Assembly: GCA_029834535.1 (NCBI GenBank)
Contig: JAQMWT010000346.1
Location: 62,001-126,000, forward strand
Origin: Chrysophaeum taylorii
Lineage: Eukaryota > Sar > Pelagophyceae > Pelagomonadales > Pelagomonadaceae
Direction of reading: 5' to 3'
Length of the DNA stretch: 64,000 nucleotides
Shown here piece after piece: positions 48,036 through 59,000 of the stretch. The stretch's first letter is position 1. The number at the start of each line of letters is the position of its first letter. Below the pieces are notes generated by a model that was not told the DNA's origin, searched no databases, and saw only the letters and a list, made by a program, of their open reading frames with translations. Position numbers and translations under genes: made by a program.

Positions 48036-50024
48036 CTAACACCGAGTGACCGTGGTGGCGTCGACGACGTCGGTGTCGTCGTTCGCCAAGGCGATTTTCG
48101 ACGAGTCATATGGCGGTACGTGCATCGCCGCCGTCGATTGTGGGTTGATGGGCTTGATTGCATTGAAAGCTTTAGCGCCGAGATCCGACTCGTTGGTTAG
48201 TGGAGACGTTGTCTCTTGTGAGAAGCCAGCGGCGTGGCGAACCGCAGGCACTGGCATCTGAAAGGGCTGCGATGCAGGGGACAGAGGGTCCCTGGCAGAG
48301 GCTTGGCGGATGTAACCAAGGACCTGCTCGGCGGAGGGCCTCGAGGTGGGTTCCTGGGCCCAGGCGCTTCGGATGATGGTTCTGATGTCGTCGGGCGTGT
48401 CGGGCGGAAGCTTGGGGCGATGGCCGTGTATGCCGACGGAAAGGATGATGCGCATGGGAGGCTCGTTGAGGAGAGGCCTCGAGCGGGTGAGAGCTTCGTA
48501 AGCCACCATGGCGAAGGAATAGACGTCGACCTTCTCGCTATATGGTTCATTCCGGAGGAGCTCGGGCGCCATATAAGGCAGCGTACCGGCAAGGCCGATG
48601 ATCTGGTCGCTTTCCTTCTCGCGAGCAATCGAGATACCAAAGTCGGCGAGCTTAATATGGAGCGGGCGGCGAATGAGGACGTTCTTTGGTTTGATATCGC
48701 GATGGATGATGGGCGGATCAGAGAGATGGATGTAGTTGAGTCCGCGACAGATCTGCTCGCAGACCGAGTACCACGTGGCTCGTGTGAGCGCGACCGGAGG
48801 CTCCTGTTCGTAGAGCAGGTCGTGGAGCGAGAGGTCGAGTCGTTCGGTGACGACCATGACGTTCCCCTCGTCGCAGTTCATGACGGCACCCATAAACATA
48901 AGAATGTTCGGATGCCTCATATTTGCCAAGAGGCAGATCTCCCTGTCGAAGCGGACGACTGCCTCGTTGTTTTCCGACGTCAAGACGCTCGCCTTGAGTC
49001 GTTTGACGGCGACGGGCGCGCCGCGCCAGAGTGCCTCGCGCACGAGCCCGAATTTGCCTCCGCCCAGACTCCGGCCGATTTCGAGCTCGTTGCTGTCGAT
49101 CTCCCAGTCGGCGTGAATACTCCTGGCTCGCCGCAGCTGCCGACGTCGGAAAGAACAGCGTATTTCGAGGTTTGTGGGACTTGCCGACGATTGTCGCACC
49201 AACGGGAACGACGACGCGCTCTCGGCGGTAGTAGGCCGCGGCTTCTTGGAAGCGCGCGGTTCCTCCTTAGCTTCGACGCGTGGATGGACAGTAGCCCCCT
49301 CCGCAAACGACCCGAGCATCGAAATCGTCGGCGCCTCGTCCTTCTTCTCCCCGTCGTCCGACGACGTCTCGGGCGCGACAGACCGCTTTCGACCAGACTC
49401 GCCCCTGCCCGACGACGATTGACGGATCAAGTGTTGCATAGCTCGGCCAAAGCCCACTTCGTCGTGCGTATTCTCGGGTAACGACTCCCATTTTTCAACG
49501 AAAGTGTCGAAGTTTAACGCGACTTCCTCGGGGCTCCCTCGCTCTCGCGGCGCTACAATCATGCCGAGCAACCTCCGTTCGTCCTCCGCGTCACGGGGTC
49601 GAAGAACGCACGTCGGAAAGCAGTGAATAAGCTTGGACAATTGCAAGTCCCTCGTTGGGGTGAGCGCTTGCAAGACGGCGCAGAACTCGCGCGCGTCGAT
49701 CGTCGAAGAACCGTCTCTGTCCAGAAGGTTAAACACCGTGCGCAGAGGGACCTGCGCGGGCTCGTAGGTATCCTCTTCTCGGCTCGTCGGCATCGGAAAT
49801 GTGCAGTGCGTTGAGACCCACGTCTGCACCGACGGCGAATCTTTTTCGTCGCTGCTTTTTGGCGTATCATTCGACGGCTCAATTCTGGTGGTCCCCCCAG
49901 CGCCATTATTGTTATCCCCCCCGTCTCTCAGCCCGTCGTCGTCTGTCGGGCCGTCAAATTTGATGCCCGGGACGAACTTGACGCCACGTCTCGCACAATG
50001 CTCTTGTTGCCTGGGAAGACGCAT
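48036..50024 (-). CDS. EF-hand protein kinase, TKL-like
   Basis: 662 residues from ATG 50024; the frame is open 48 nt upstream but without ATG. One canonical EF-hand loop lies at about 102-113 (DRDGSSTIDARE), with a weaker helix-loop-helix after it. The linker is acidic/basic and disordered. The kinase domain runs from about 313 to 575: Gly loop GGGKFG (321-326), Lys341 (VAVKRL), HRDIKPKN (440-447, Ser/Thr type), DFG at 461-463 and TLPYMAPE. Subdomain details (GAPVAVKRL, RHPNILMFMGA) resemble the Raf/MLK-like TKL group. The C-terminal tail is about 85 residues. The architecture suggests Ca2+-regulated signalling. It diverges from the ankyrin gene, with 218 bp between starts. Confidence 0.9.
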   Translation of the reverse strand: MRLPRQQEHCARRGVKFVPGIKFDGPTDDDGLRDGGDNNNGAGGTTRIEPSNDTPKSSDEKDSPSVQTWVSTHCTFPMPTSREEDTYEPAQVPLRTVFNLLDRDGSSTIDAREFCAVLQALTPTRDLQLSKLIHCFPTCVLRPRDAEDERRLLGMIVAPRERGSPEEVALNFDTFVEKWESLPENTHDEVGFGRAMQHLIRQSSSGRGESGRKRSVAPETSSDDGEKKDEAPTISMLGSFAEGATVHPRVEAKEEPRASKKPRPTTAESASSFPLVRQSSASPTNLEIRCSFRRRQLRRARSIHADWEIDSNELEIGRSLGGGKFGLVREALWRGAPVAVKRLKASVLTSENNEAVVRFDREICLLANMRHPNILMFMGAVMNCDEGNVMVVTERLDLSLHDLLYEQEPPVALTRATWYSVCEQICRGLNYIHLSDPPIIHRDIKPKNVLIRRPLHIKLADFGISIAREKESDQIIGLAGTLPYMAPELLRNEPYSEKVDVYSFAMVAYEALTRSRPLLNEPPMRIILSVGIHGHRPKLPPDTPDDIRTIIRSAWAQEPTSRPSAEQVLGYIRQASARDPLSPASQPFQMPVPAVRHAAGFSQETTSPLTNESDLGAKAFNAIKPINPQSTAAMHVPPYDSSKIALANDDTDVVDATTVTRC

Positions 50025-50242
50025 GTGCCCTTTTGCACACACCACTTGCAGCAGTAGTATAAAAATGAACAATCCTGGTCCCTAGAGTAGTACATATTTT
50101 AAGTAGTAGTACTTGGCAATCCCAAATGAAGAAGTTTCCGTTGTGCCGAAATCCAAGTGCGTTGGCGATATGACGTTCTGACCTTTTTTGTCAGTCAGCG
50201 TGTTGATGCAAAAACTGAGACCTCTTTCATCACTAATCATAA

Positions 50243-51694
50243 ATGTCCGACAGCAATGGCACTGGGATTCCTGATGATTTGAGTCGCGCAAGAAAATCGT
50301 CGTCGTCCTCGTCTTCGTTGTTCGCTGATCGACTTTTTGGTCGGGTTGGCCCGTACTCCGGCGTGCACCACAAGTCGGGGGCGCAGTCGGCGCGCAGGGA
50401 CCTCCTGAAGTGGATGACAGAGATGGACCTGATGGGGCCCAAGCAGCGCGCAGGAAACTATTGGAAGGTCCCAAAGCTCGAGGCGGCACTAGGGGAATAC
50501 GCGGAAAAGGTCACGAAAGCGACCAAGGACGACGGCGTCTTCAAGAACGCGCGAAAAATGGGCCTTCTCGCGTTTCCGAAGGACGTATTAAGCACAGACT
50601 ATTTTAAAGAACTGCACTATGTCGATGCCGAAAACGGCGATTCGTGTGTGCACCGCACCATTCGGAAGTGGGCATTCGCATCGAGTGCTACCGAGTCCGA
50701 AGACCTGCTCGACGACCTCCGGGCGTTATGCCTCGCGGGCGCCGACCTTTGTGCGAAAAATTACGCTGGCGAAACACCAGTTCTGTTGGCGATCAAGTTG
50801 GACGCTCACGTTCCTCTGCGAACGTTGCTCGAGTTCGACGCTTATGCCTTCGCCGATCGGTCGCAAGGCTCGAACGAACCACTCTTATCTTCGGCCGAAG
50901 TCAATACTCCCCGCGCGTTTGACGTTGTCGCCGGGTTCTTGTACGAGACCGGTCGTCTGGGCAAGTGTGCGTTTCGGCGCAACGACGGGGGTTACACGGC
51001 GCTGCATCTCGGTGCGATCAACGACGGCGTCGAGGTTCTGGAAATCGCGCTCTCCTACAACGAGTTCAAGAGGCGACGGGTCCTCGACGCGCGGTCCGCC
51101 AGGGTTGAACGCAGATCGCATCAAATTTCCTCTCGTGTCTCGACGGTCCACAACCTCCTCCAATGTGCACTCGCGAAGGCCGCGCGGTATGGCCATTTCC
51201 GGTCACTCGAGTTGCTCCTCGTTGCCGGCGCTACCGCGGACGTCCGCGACGGCATAAATCGCACGCCGTTGCACATAGCCTGCGAGTACGGTTTCGTCGA
51301 GTGCGTCCGGCTCCTCCTGGCGCACGGTGCAAACCCCACGGTTCGCGACGTGCACGGCCGAAATGCCCGTGACCACTGCGTGCTCGGCCAGTCATACAAG
51401 ATCGTCCGCCGCCAGTCGCTCGACGAGGTTCTCGCGAGCTTCAGTGTCTTCTACACCGACGAGCATAAGCGTGCGTGCATGCATTGCTCTACCGTTAACT
51501 ACGAAAAATGCCTTAGCCTCCTCGACATCGGGATGTCAATCGCACCCGTGCGTTTCGACTGGATTCTCAGACCCTTCGTTCCGTCGTTCTTCGCGCGAGT
51601 CTCCGACCAGATCGCTACAAATTCGAAGGAACCCACAGTCTCTGAGTCCGGCGGCTACGCATCGTGCATTTCCTGGTTAACCTGCGCCGATTAG
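50243..51694 (+). CDS. Ankyrin-repeat protein
   Basis: 483 residues, no intron. The N-terminal Ser-rich tail and a helical region are followed by ankyrin repeats at about 165-195, 245-275, 302-334 and 335-368. The last two are canonical (GHFRSLELLLVAGATADVRD; NRTPLHIACEYGFVECVRLL). The C-terminal ~110 residues contain HKRACMHCSTVNYEKCLSLL and may be a second domain. The family gives protein-protein scaffolds with no catalytic role. Partner unknown. Confidence 0.85.
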   Translation: MSDSNGTGIPDDLSRARKSSSSSSSLFADRLFGRVGPYSGVHHKSGAQSARRDLLKWMTEMDLMGPKQRAGNYWKVPKLEAALGEYAEKVTKATKDDGVFKNARKMGLLAFPKDVLSTDYFKELHYVDAENGDSCVHRTIRKWAFASSATESEDLLDDLRALCLAGADLCAKNYAGETPVLLAIKLDAHVPLRTLLEFDAYAFADRSQGSNEPLLSSAEVNTPRAFDVVAGFLYETGRLGKCAFRRNDGGYTALHLGAINDGVEVLEIALSYNEFKRRRVLDARSARVERRSHQISSRVSTVHNLLQCALAKAARYGHFRSLELLLVAGATADVRDGINRTPLHIACEYGFVECVRLLLAHGANPTVRDVHGRNARDHCVLGQSYKIVRRQSLDEVLASFSVFYTDEHKRACMHCSTVNYEKCLSLLDIGMSIAPVRFDWILRPFVPSFFARVSDQIATNSKEPTVSESGGYASCISWLTCAD

Positions 51695-53482
51695 CGACGC
51701 TGCAGTGTGGTCGCACTGTAGTAGTTCTGAGCACGTTGCACGCGAATCAAATAATAAAGTCGCTGCTGCTGAGCGCCCGGGAAGCCTTCTGGATGATACT
51801 GGCGGTCAGATCGGAGACCCCCCCCCCGCCCTCGTAAGTCCCATGACCGCAGGGTGCCTTCGTACGGGTGTATGTGCGTACACCGATGCAAGCCACCGCA
51901 TATGGCGGGCCCGTGCGAGAGCAAACCCAGCCGGGAAGTGGGGAAGTCGCGTAGGAGGCGACTTCCACGGGCGCGCCCGCAGGACGCAGCGTAGCCCTTA
52001 GTTTTAATGGGCTGGATTATTTATTCCGCCGTGACCATTTGAGTGTCCAAGAGCACCACACGTGATGTCGCATTATTATTAAAGGGGGGCCGCGAAGATC
52101 AGCAGAGTACAAGGGCAAAATAGCGTGATCAGAGCGAGCGAGAGAAGGGGTAGGAGTAACGATGCGACACGGTAATTCATGCCAAATGAAAATTGTTGAT
52201 TTTCGAACTCACTTGCATGGCTAACGCAGCCTTCTTCCGTGTCGAACTCGTCTGCGCGCGTAGGCAATGAGGGTGCCCTTATCTCAGACCATTTGGGGCT
52301 ATAAGGGTTTATTTATCCCATTTGTAACATCATGCCCCGGACCAGCGCAACGACGGTATTTTCCACTGCACCGCAGTAAAAGTAGAGCTGCTAAGGGTCA
52401 TAAAACACTGGAGCACGCTGGCGCCTAAGCTCACATCCCAAGGCGCATGACGCTGTATACCGCGCTCGAGGATCGAGGCGAACCACCTTTCGTAACTTGG
52501 GCGTATGATAATGTTCGACAACCCACTTGGGTACAGTTTTCGCCGCAGATTGAAAGGCTTCTTCGAAACTCGGTGACCGGCAACAGACACAGAAATGGTG
52601 ACAGCGCCATAACGCACCCATCACCTACTCGCTAGTCGGCAAAAACTGGATGCTTCTGACCGAACGGAAAGAGGGCGCCCCTCGACCACAATAGCTGATG
52701 GCGAGGCGAATCGGCGTCTGCGCTCTTGGACTTGATGCCGGCCCTCAACTGAATGATGACTTGCCGTGGAGGAGGCCGTCCGCGAGCCCGCGTTTTTTTT
52801 TTCTCGCAAGGCTCCTTAAACTTATCCCCAACGCGTCGAAGTTCGCCCGTCATCAACTGCGATCAGGATCATCGGGCTGGCTTTTTAGGGGGGGTGAATC
52901 AAGGTAGGTTTGCCGCTGCTCGAGGTATAAGTCGATCGATGGGGCTCGGACGTGTCGACGAAGACATGCCGGAGGGGCTCCTGGACGAGTTATCGGCGAC
53001 GCAGCAGCCCCGGCAGCTCCGAGTAGGCGATCGGGACGCCTTGACCTCGACCCGCCGCGACAGTCGAAGAGCTCGCGGATGACCGGTTGCAAAACCCGAG
53101 GATCCTTCGGAGCCTGACGACGGTGGAGCTCGGACTCGCGCCCTCGCCAATCTAAGCTGGTAATCAATCAGCACTCTCGCCCCCGCCCACCTAAGCTGCT
53201 TTAATAAGCACACGTTCCGCCGCCCTTTAACCTTTGAGTTTATTACTCCTAAACCCGCTATGATCTATGTTTCGAGTCTCCACCAGCAATCTTGGGTGTA
53301 GTGTGCGCTCGAGGCCGGCGCGAAGAGACAGCGACCCGTTCTCGTTTCCCGGTGGGTGGTTGCCAGGTCTGCGGACGTAACGATCATCTTGGTTTCCTAG
53401 CAACAACTAGACCGAGAGTAGCGAAACCTGCGCCGCCGCCGGGTCGAGAGCCGTGCTTCGCAATCGGTTACGTCGTCGTCTT
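51695..53482. other. Intergenic, no recognised gene
   Basis: Several short open frames on both strands, none with a domain or a good start. A hairpin GAAGTCGCG...CGACTTC lies near 51946-51968, and a C-run near 51820. An intron-containing gene in 52350-53220 cannot be excluded but was not supported. Confidence 0.4.
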
Positions 53483-53767
53483 ATGGGCCCAGCGCATCGG
53501 CGACACTCGCATCGGTCCCCGAAGAAGGCCGAAGGGTTTCTGCCGTGGTACTGCCTGTCGCGCGAGTATCGCGCCGCCAAACGGCTCCAAGGTGGGACGC
53601 TCACGCGACCCAACAAGAAGAAGAAGAAGAAAGGGACGACGAGGAGGGGAGCAGGATGTGTGGTGGTGACAAGAGAAGCCGCGCGTCGTTTCCCCCTCGG
53701 TCTATTGGGGGTCGTCGCATTCGCAGGTGCGTTGCTGTGGTTGATGCGACATCGTGGCGTTATCTAG
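53483..53767 (+). CDS. Small basic protein with C-terminal membrane segment
   Basis: 94 residues from ATG 53483. The basic N-terminus (MGPAHRRHSHRSPKKAEGFL) is followed by SREYRAAKRLQ, a Lys run, and a single hydrophobic helix near the C-terminus (FPLGLLGVVAFAGALLWLM) with MRHRGVI at the end. This is tail-anchor-like. No family was recognised. It ends 30 bp from the 3' end of the convergent dioxygenase gene. Confidence 0.4.
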   Translation: MGPAHRRHSHRSPKKAEGFLPWYCLSREYRAAKRLQGGTLTRPNKKKKKKGTTRRGAGCVVVTREAARRFPLGLLGVVAFAGALLWLMRHRGVI

Positions 53768-53796
53768 TCACGGTCGGGAATAAGCTAGGGAACTAA

Positions 53797-54544
53797 ATCA
53801 GAAGGACGCAAGATTGCGCTCGAGTCGGGCGAAGTAGTCTCGTTTCCAGGGCTCGTCGTCGCGGAGAAGCCAGAAGACGAGCTGGATGCGCTCGCCCGAG
53901 TCGAGGGGCTCCGCGGCGTGGTAACAGCTGTCGTGGAGCACGGCGACGCCGATACGGTGCGGACATCGCCAGAGGGTGCCCTTTCGTCGTTCGTCGTCGA
54001 ACTTCGGAGTCCCCGGGGCTCGGTCGGGGTCGTCGTCGACGAAGAGAAGGTCCCCGCCGGTCCAGGCGTCGCCGAGATTGAGGTTGAAGGTGAGGTCGGC
54101 ATCGTCGGTGTGGAACCTTAGGGCCGTGGGGTCCTCGGTCCCCGCCGCACCGAGGCGTCGGTAGCGAAGGGCGTAGGCGTGAGCGTGAAGCTCGGTGGTC
54201 GAAGTAGCGGCAAAGTGGGCCGCGCAGAGGGGCTCGAGGACCCGCCGAACGAACCACTCGCACCATGCCTTGGCAGCATCGCCCGCCGAGCCGTCCGACA
54301 AGACGACCCTTTGTCGCTCCCCGTCGGGGGAAACCCCGCCGCCTCCTGCCGCGCCGGCGCGCCGATCGTCGCCACTAGACGCGCGGACGAGGGTCGAAAT
54401 CTCGAGTGCCGCGGCCTCGTGGAGCACGGGGACTACCACCACGCGCTCGCCGCGCGGCTTGGAGGCGAGTTGGCGCAGGCGACGAGGATCGTCGAGCGCT
54501 TCGCGCAGCCTCGGATCGAGGGCCTCGTCATTTTGCGGCCACAT
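53797..54544 (-). CDS. 2-oxoglutarate/Fe(II)-dependent dioxygenase
   Basis: 248 residues, ATG at 54544. The double-stranded beta-helix signature is present: His145-x-Asp147 (RFHTDDADLTFNLNLG), distal His209 (LHDSCYHAAEPL) and Arg219 (GERIQLVFWLL), the 2-oxoglutarate anchor. The arrangement is of the prolyl 4-hydroxylase type (P4Hc). No signal peptide is seen, so it may be cytosolic or nuclear. The target (protein prolyl/lysyl or small molecule) is unknown. The 36 bp between its start codon and that of the next gene on the other strand is very short. Confidence 0.9.
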
Positions 54545-54580
54545 ACATCAATAAAGCAAGGATAATTAATAACCCTTGCG

Positions 54581-55951
54581 ATGGCGACCAACCTGACGCA
54601 CAGGATGAACGTGCTGCAGCGGTGGAAGCTGCGGATCAAGCACGGGGTGATGCGGGAGACGATAGCGTACGAACTGCTGCGGCGGTACCCGCCCCCCCCG
54701 CCCCCGCCGATGAAGCGGAAGCGCGACCTAAAGGAGATCAAGTTGCCGACGGACCCCCTCGAGGAGGCGTATCGCGCCAAGGCGGAGGAATACTCGCCGA
54801 TCTCGCCGATCCCGCCGATCGAGGACCCGTCCAAGGACCCCGCGGCCTACTTCGCGGCCAAGCAGTACGAGTACATGCGGCGGGGCTGGGACGACGAGGC
54901 GGCGGCCGAGCGGGTGAAGGAGGACATGGCGCGCGAGCGGGACTCGGCGATCGAGCAGGCTACGCGGGTCGCCGCCGAGTTCTCGCGGTGGCGCGCGGGC
55001 GCGGGGCCCCCGCCGGCGATGAGCGATGCATGCCTCGCCGAGTGGACGGACCGCGCCGCCGCCGCGGCGTCGTCCGAGTGGACCGACGAGCAACGCCTCG
55101 ACGTCGACGCCTGGCTCGCAGTCGACGTGCTCGGGTGGGACTGGCGGTTGGAGCGGACCTTTCACGAAGAAGCCGCCGTCCTCGAGACCGACGGCGACGA
55201 CGCTCCCGGCGTCGACCTTGCAAGAGCCGTGTTTCTATTGCGCCGGTGCGCTTTTGGCGACGCCGAAGATATCGAAGAACAACCAGAATTTTTTGAGCTC
55301 GGATCCTCGCTCCCCGACGTCGAGGAGGACCCGGACTTCGACAGGCTCCAGGCGCGCGCCGAGGCCAAGGCCCTCGCTGCGTGGACGCCCGAGGAGGTCG
55401 AGGAGCTCGACGCGTACATCGTCAAACATTTCAAGGAGGACAAGACGCTCACCGTCGTCGACCCGATCAAGGGCGGCGCGATTTCTCGCGACCTTCCGGT
55501 CGAGCGCCTACGAATCGAGATCTTTCCCGAGCTCTGCGCGACCTACGAGCGATCCAACGACGACCGTCACGTCGCGAAAAAAGATGATCTTCGCTTCGAC
55601 GACTCGGAGGGCAAGAGAGTCGTCGCCGTCCGCAGCATCTCGGACCCCCACAAGGCTGTTCAGACCCTCTTCCGCCATGGTGTCTTCCCGAAGATCGACA
55701 TCGATAACCTCATCGCGCAGCACGATAAGGCACTCGACCAACAACGACGCGGCGAGGGCGACGGCGACCAGGCCCGAGGAGGCATCGTCTTTCCTCCCGA
55801 GATCATCGAGGCCCTCCGCACCGAGCGGGCCCCTGGATCCTATGCTCGCCGGCGCGTCCAAGCCGCCAAAAGGGGGTTGCGCGAGAAGCGCTTTATGCAG
55901 CGAATCTACAGCGGAAAACGCGGCCGCTCCCTCGGCGACGACAGTACGTAG
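54581..55951 (+). CDS. Hypothetical protein, possibly mitochondrial or ribosomal
   Basis: 456 residues, no intron. The N-terminus MATNLTHRMNVLQRWKLRIK is amphipathic and basic, compatible with a mitochondrial presequence. A poly-Pro run (about 37-43) and alternating acidic and basic helices follow; the end is basic (AKRGLREKRFMQRIYSG). The profile resembles lineage-specific mitoribosomal subunits, but this is a guess and no family is certain. It is divergent from the dioxygenase gene. Confidence 0.6.
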   Translation: MATNLTHRMNVLQRWKLRIKHGVMRETIAYELLRRYPPPPPPPMKRKRDLKEIKLPTDPLEEAYRAKAEEYSPISPIPPIEDPSKDPAAYFAAKQYEYMRRGWDDEAAAERVKEDMARERDSAIEQATRVAAEFSRWRAGAGPPPAMSDACLAEWTDRAAAAASSEWTDEQRLDVDAWLAVDVLGWDWRLERTFHEEAAVLETDGDDAPGVDLARAVFLLRRCAFGDAEDIEEQPEFFELGSSLPDVEEDPDFDRLQARAEAKALAAWTPEEVEELDAYIVKHFKEDKTLTVVDPIKGGAISRDLPVERLRIEIFPELCATYERSNDDRHVAKKDDLRFDDSEGKRVVAVRSISDPHKAVQTLFRHGVFPKIDIDNLIAQHDKALDQQRRGEGDGDQARGGIVFPPEIIEALRTERAPGSYARRRVQAAKRGLREKRFMQRIYSGKRGRSLGDDST

Positions 55952-56000
55952 CCTCCTTCCTTCCTTCCTTCCTTCCTCCCTCCCTCCCTTCCTTCCTTCC
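55952..56000. repeat. (CCTT)n simple repeat
   Basis: Pyrimidine tetranucleotide run directly after the stop codon of the preceding gene. Confidence 0.9.
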
Positions 56001-56092
56001 TGATGCTACTGCTGCGCTGCGCATCATCGACCAGCTCCGACGACGACGACGACGACGACGATTTTCGCCTTGTTTTAGCACACATGTCGCCG

Positions 56093-59000
56093 CTAGAAGG
56101 AGGGAAGACGCCTCGCCGTTGGACTGGCGACGGGGCTCCTCCACGGGGTGAAGATGGGGCCGAAGACATCGGCGATATAGTCGCGACTTCTGCCCCCCCG
56201 GGAGATCGCGGCACCGAAGGCTTCGGCCGAGAGGATTTCTTCCTTTCTGAGACGTTTACTCAGGGCCTCACGTTGGGCAGCCGCCTCGCGACCGTGTCGG
56301 TCAGACTCCATCGGCGAGATGTTGAGCGTCGGGCCGTCTTCTGCGTGATTTTCGACGACATCGGGTTCGCGGTGGTCGTATACATTCGCTTGGCGGTGGC
56401 TTGATTTCTGGCGCTGGACGAGCTCAGCCAGCTTCTCCTCACCCTTGCCGTTAGGGTTGCCCTTGGCGACGTATGCCGAGCACTCGTCGATTGCAGTTCC
56501 AACGTCCGAGTTCAGGAGCTTGACGGACATGATCGCCCAATGCGGCTCGGCATTCCACGCGTCCTCCAGGATGGCGCTTTCGTACTCTCCGAGCGCCGCC
56601 GCGTGCTCCCCAACAGCAGTCAGCGCGTCGCCGTACAACGCGTGGAGGCGCGAGAGCCGCGACTTGACGGCGGCGACGACGTCCGTCGAGGCGCCATCGG
56701 CGATCGACAGCTCGAGGTAAGTCCGCACCTCTGCGATCGCCTCTCGTATGTTGCCTTGGTTCTCGTGGATCTGCGCGAGGTTCCAGTGGACGTGGGACGG
56801 CGCCTCGCAGCGCCCCGCGGCCTCGCAATACGCCGCCTTGGCAGTCGCGTCGTCGCCGGCTTTGAATTGCTCCGACCCATATCGATACAACAACCCCGCC
56901 AATTGATGTACACCATCCCTCGAGTTCCTGTGACTCTTGAGCAATAATCTCATTTGTCCGATGGCATCTACGAGAGCGCCGCGGTGGTCGTGGACGCGAG
57001 CGAGACCCCACCTGGCGGTCGCGTTGCCGTGGTCGATATCTAAAGCGCGGCGGAAATCTGCTTCGGCGGCGTCGTAGTCACTTTCAACCTCGATGTGCTG
57101 TTCGCCCGCGCGGGCATGAATCTGCGCCGTCCAGCTTGCGAGATTCGGCTTGGTCCCACCTTTCTCCGTGAATCGAGCAATCTCCTCCAGCGCTTCTCGC
57201 GGCTCCCCGCTCTCAAGAGCGGCCAGCGACAGGAGCCAGTGAGGCTCGCTAAGCATGGCATTGCCCTTCACCGCAGCTCGGAGCTCGAGACGCGCCAACC
57301 AGGATTCGCCACGAAACAAGAGCAACGCGCCGAGCTGACAGCGGGGCGCCGGCGATTCGGGCGCAGCGGCACTCGCTAAACGGTAATCGGCTTCGGCGGC
57401 GTCGCGTTCACCCTGACTGAAGGCCTGATCGCCGCGCCGCGTGTACAACGAACTCAACCAAGCTTTGTCGTCGGTCTTTGCAACGTGAGCAATCGCCTTA
57501 CTAAAATCGGAACGGGACTCGTATATTCGACCGAGCCGGAGGTTGATTTCCGCGCAATCCAACTTGCACGTTTTCTTGTCGATCGCTTCCAGAAAGTCAG
57601 TCTCCGCCTCGTCGTAATTCTCTTGGTCGAAGTATTTTTTCCCTCGCGCAACAAGGAGCGCGATTAAATTTAGAATCCCATCGCCTCCTGCTTCGATGTA
57701 CAACCTCGCCTCCTCGATCGCTTTGTCGAGGGAAGCACGCTGTTCGTAAATCTCAGCCAGATGCATGTGGACAAACGCCGGGATTGCGCGACTCGTCTCA
57801 ATGGCTCGGACGTAGGCCGCTTCGGCTTCGTCCAAGTGATTCTGTTCGTGGAGCTCCTTGCCGTGGCGTACCAAAAGGTCGACGAGCTTACGCTCGCCGT
57901 CTTCGTAGTCGTCGGGGTCCAGTGACAGATAACTTTCGACTTCGAAAATCGCCCTGTCCAAATTGCCGCGCGCCTCGAAAACAAGCGCGAGGCCCCAATG
58001 AGGATTTGGGGCTGTCTCATTGTAGCCTATCGCGGCACAGTAGGCGACTTCGGCACCAGGCAAGTCGCCCGCCACGCGCAGCTCGTCGCCGCGCAGCGAT
58101 CCAAGATTGGCGCGCCTTATTCCTGGATTTGAGAGCGCCTCGTCTTCTAAAAAGTCGGGCCCATTCGCGTGTTGCACTGGTTTTTTTAAGAATGCGTCAA
58201 GGTGGTCGACCGCGCCACTCAGATCCCCCCGCAGCTCCCGCACCTGAGCCAAGAACCAGTGAGGCTTTCTGTCGTCGTCTGACAAGGCGCGCATGAGCTC
58301 CTGTTCTCCAGTTATGAGATTCTTGCGGACCAATACCAACAACACGCCAAGGTCGAAGTGAGCACGCGCGTTGCGAGGGGCAGATATCAGAGCTGCTCGG
58401 TAGTCTTGCTCGGCGTCATCCCAGTGGGCCTCGGCGTGCGCCTTCTCTCCGCGCCGACAAAGCACGTCCCCAAGTCGTAGACGCCCGTCGCCGCGGGCAT
58501 CTCCCCCGTCGATTGCAGCGCGTATGGCATCCACGGCCGTGTCGAGTTTCCCCTGAGAAAGACTGACATCCCCCAGATCTGCGTACAAACTCGACGACAA
58601 TTCTTTGCTGTCGGCGTCGCTCAGGGTGTTTAATGCTTGCTGAAAATCGGCTTTGCTCAGTTCGTACGAGCACTGCGCGAGGCGGTCTCGTCCGCGGCGC
58701 TGAAGCAACTTGGCGAGCGACGTTCGGCCAGCCTTATCGTCCGGCGCGGCCTGCCGGTAGGCGGATGCGGAGGCAATGGCACGATCGATGTCACCCCGCG
58801 CTCGAAATATTTCTGTCGAGTTGCAAAGAGAGGTCGTCGTTGCGAGTTCGGGATGAACGGAGGCCGCATCGTACTCGCGCTCAGCGTCGGCGGTCTGCCG
58901 ACGTTCGAAAAGCCAGTCGCCGTAGTGATATCGTAGCTTTGCGATCTGCAGCTCCCACGACTCAAGGTCGGAGACGTGTTCCCTCATAAACTCGAGGTGC

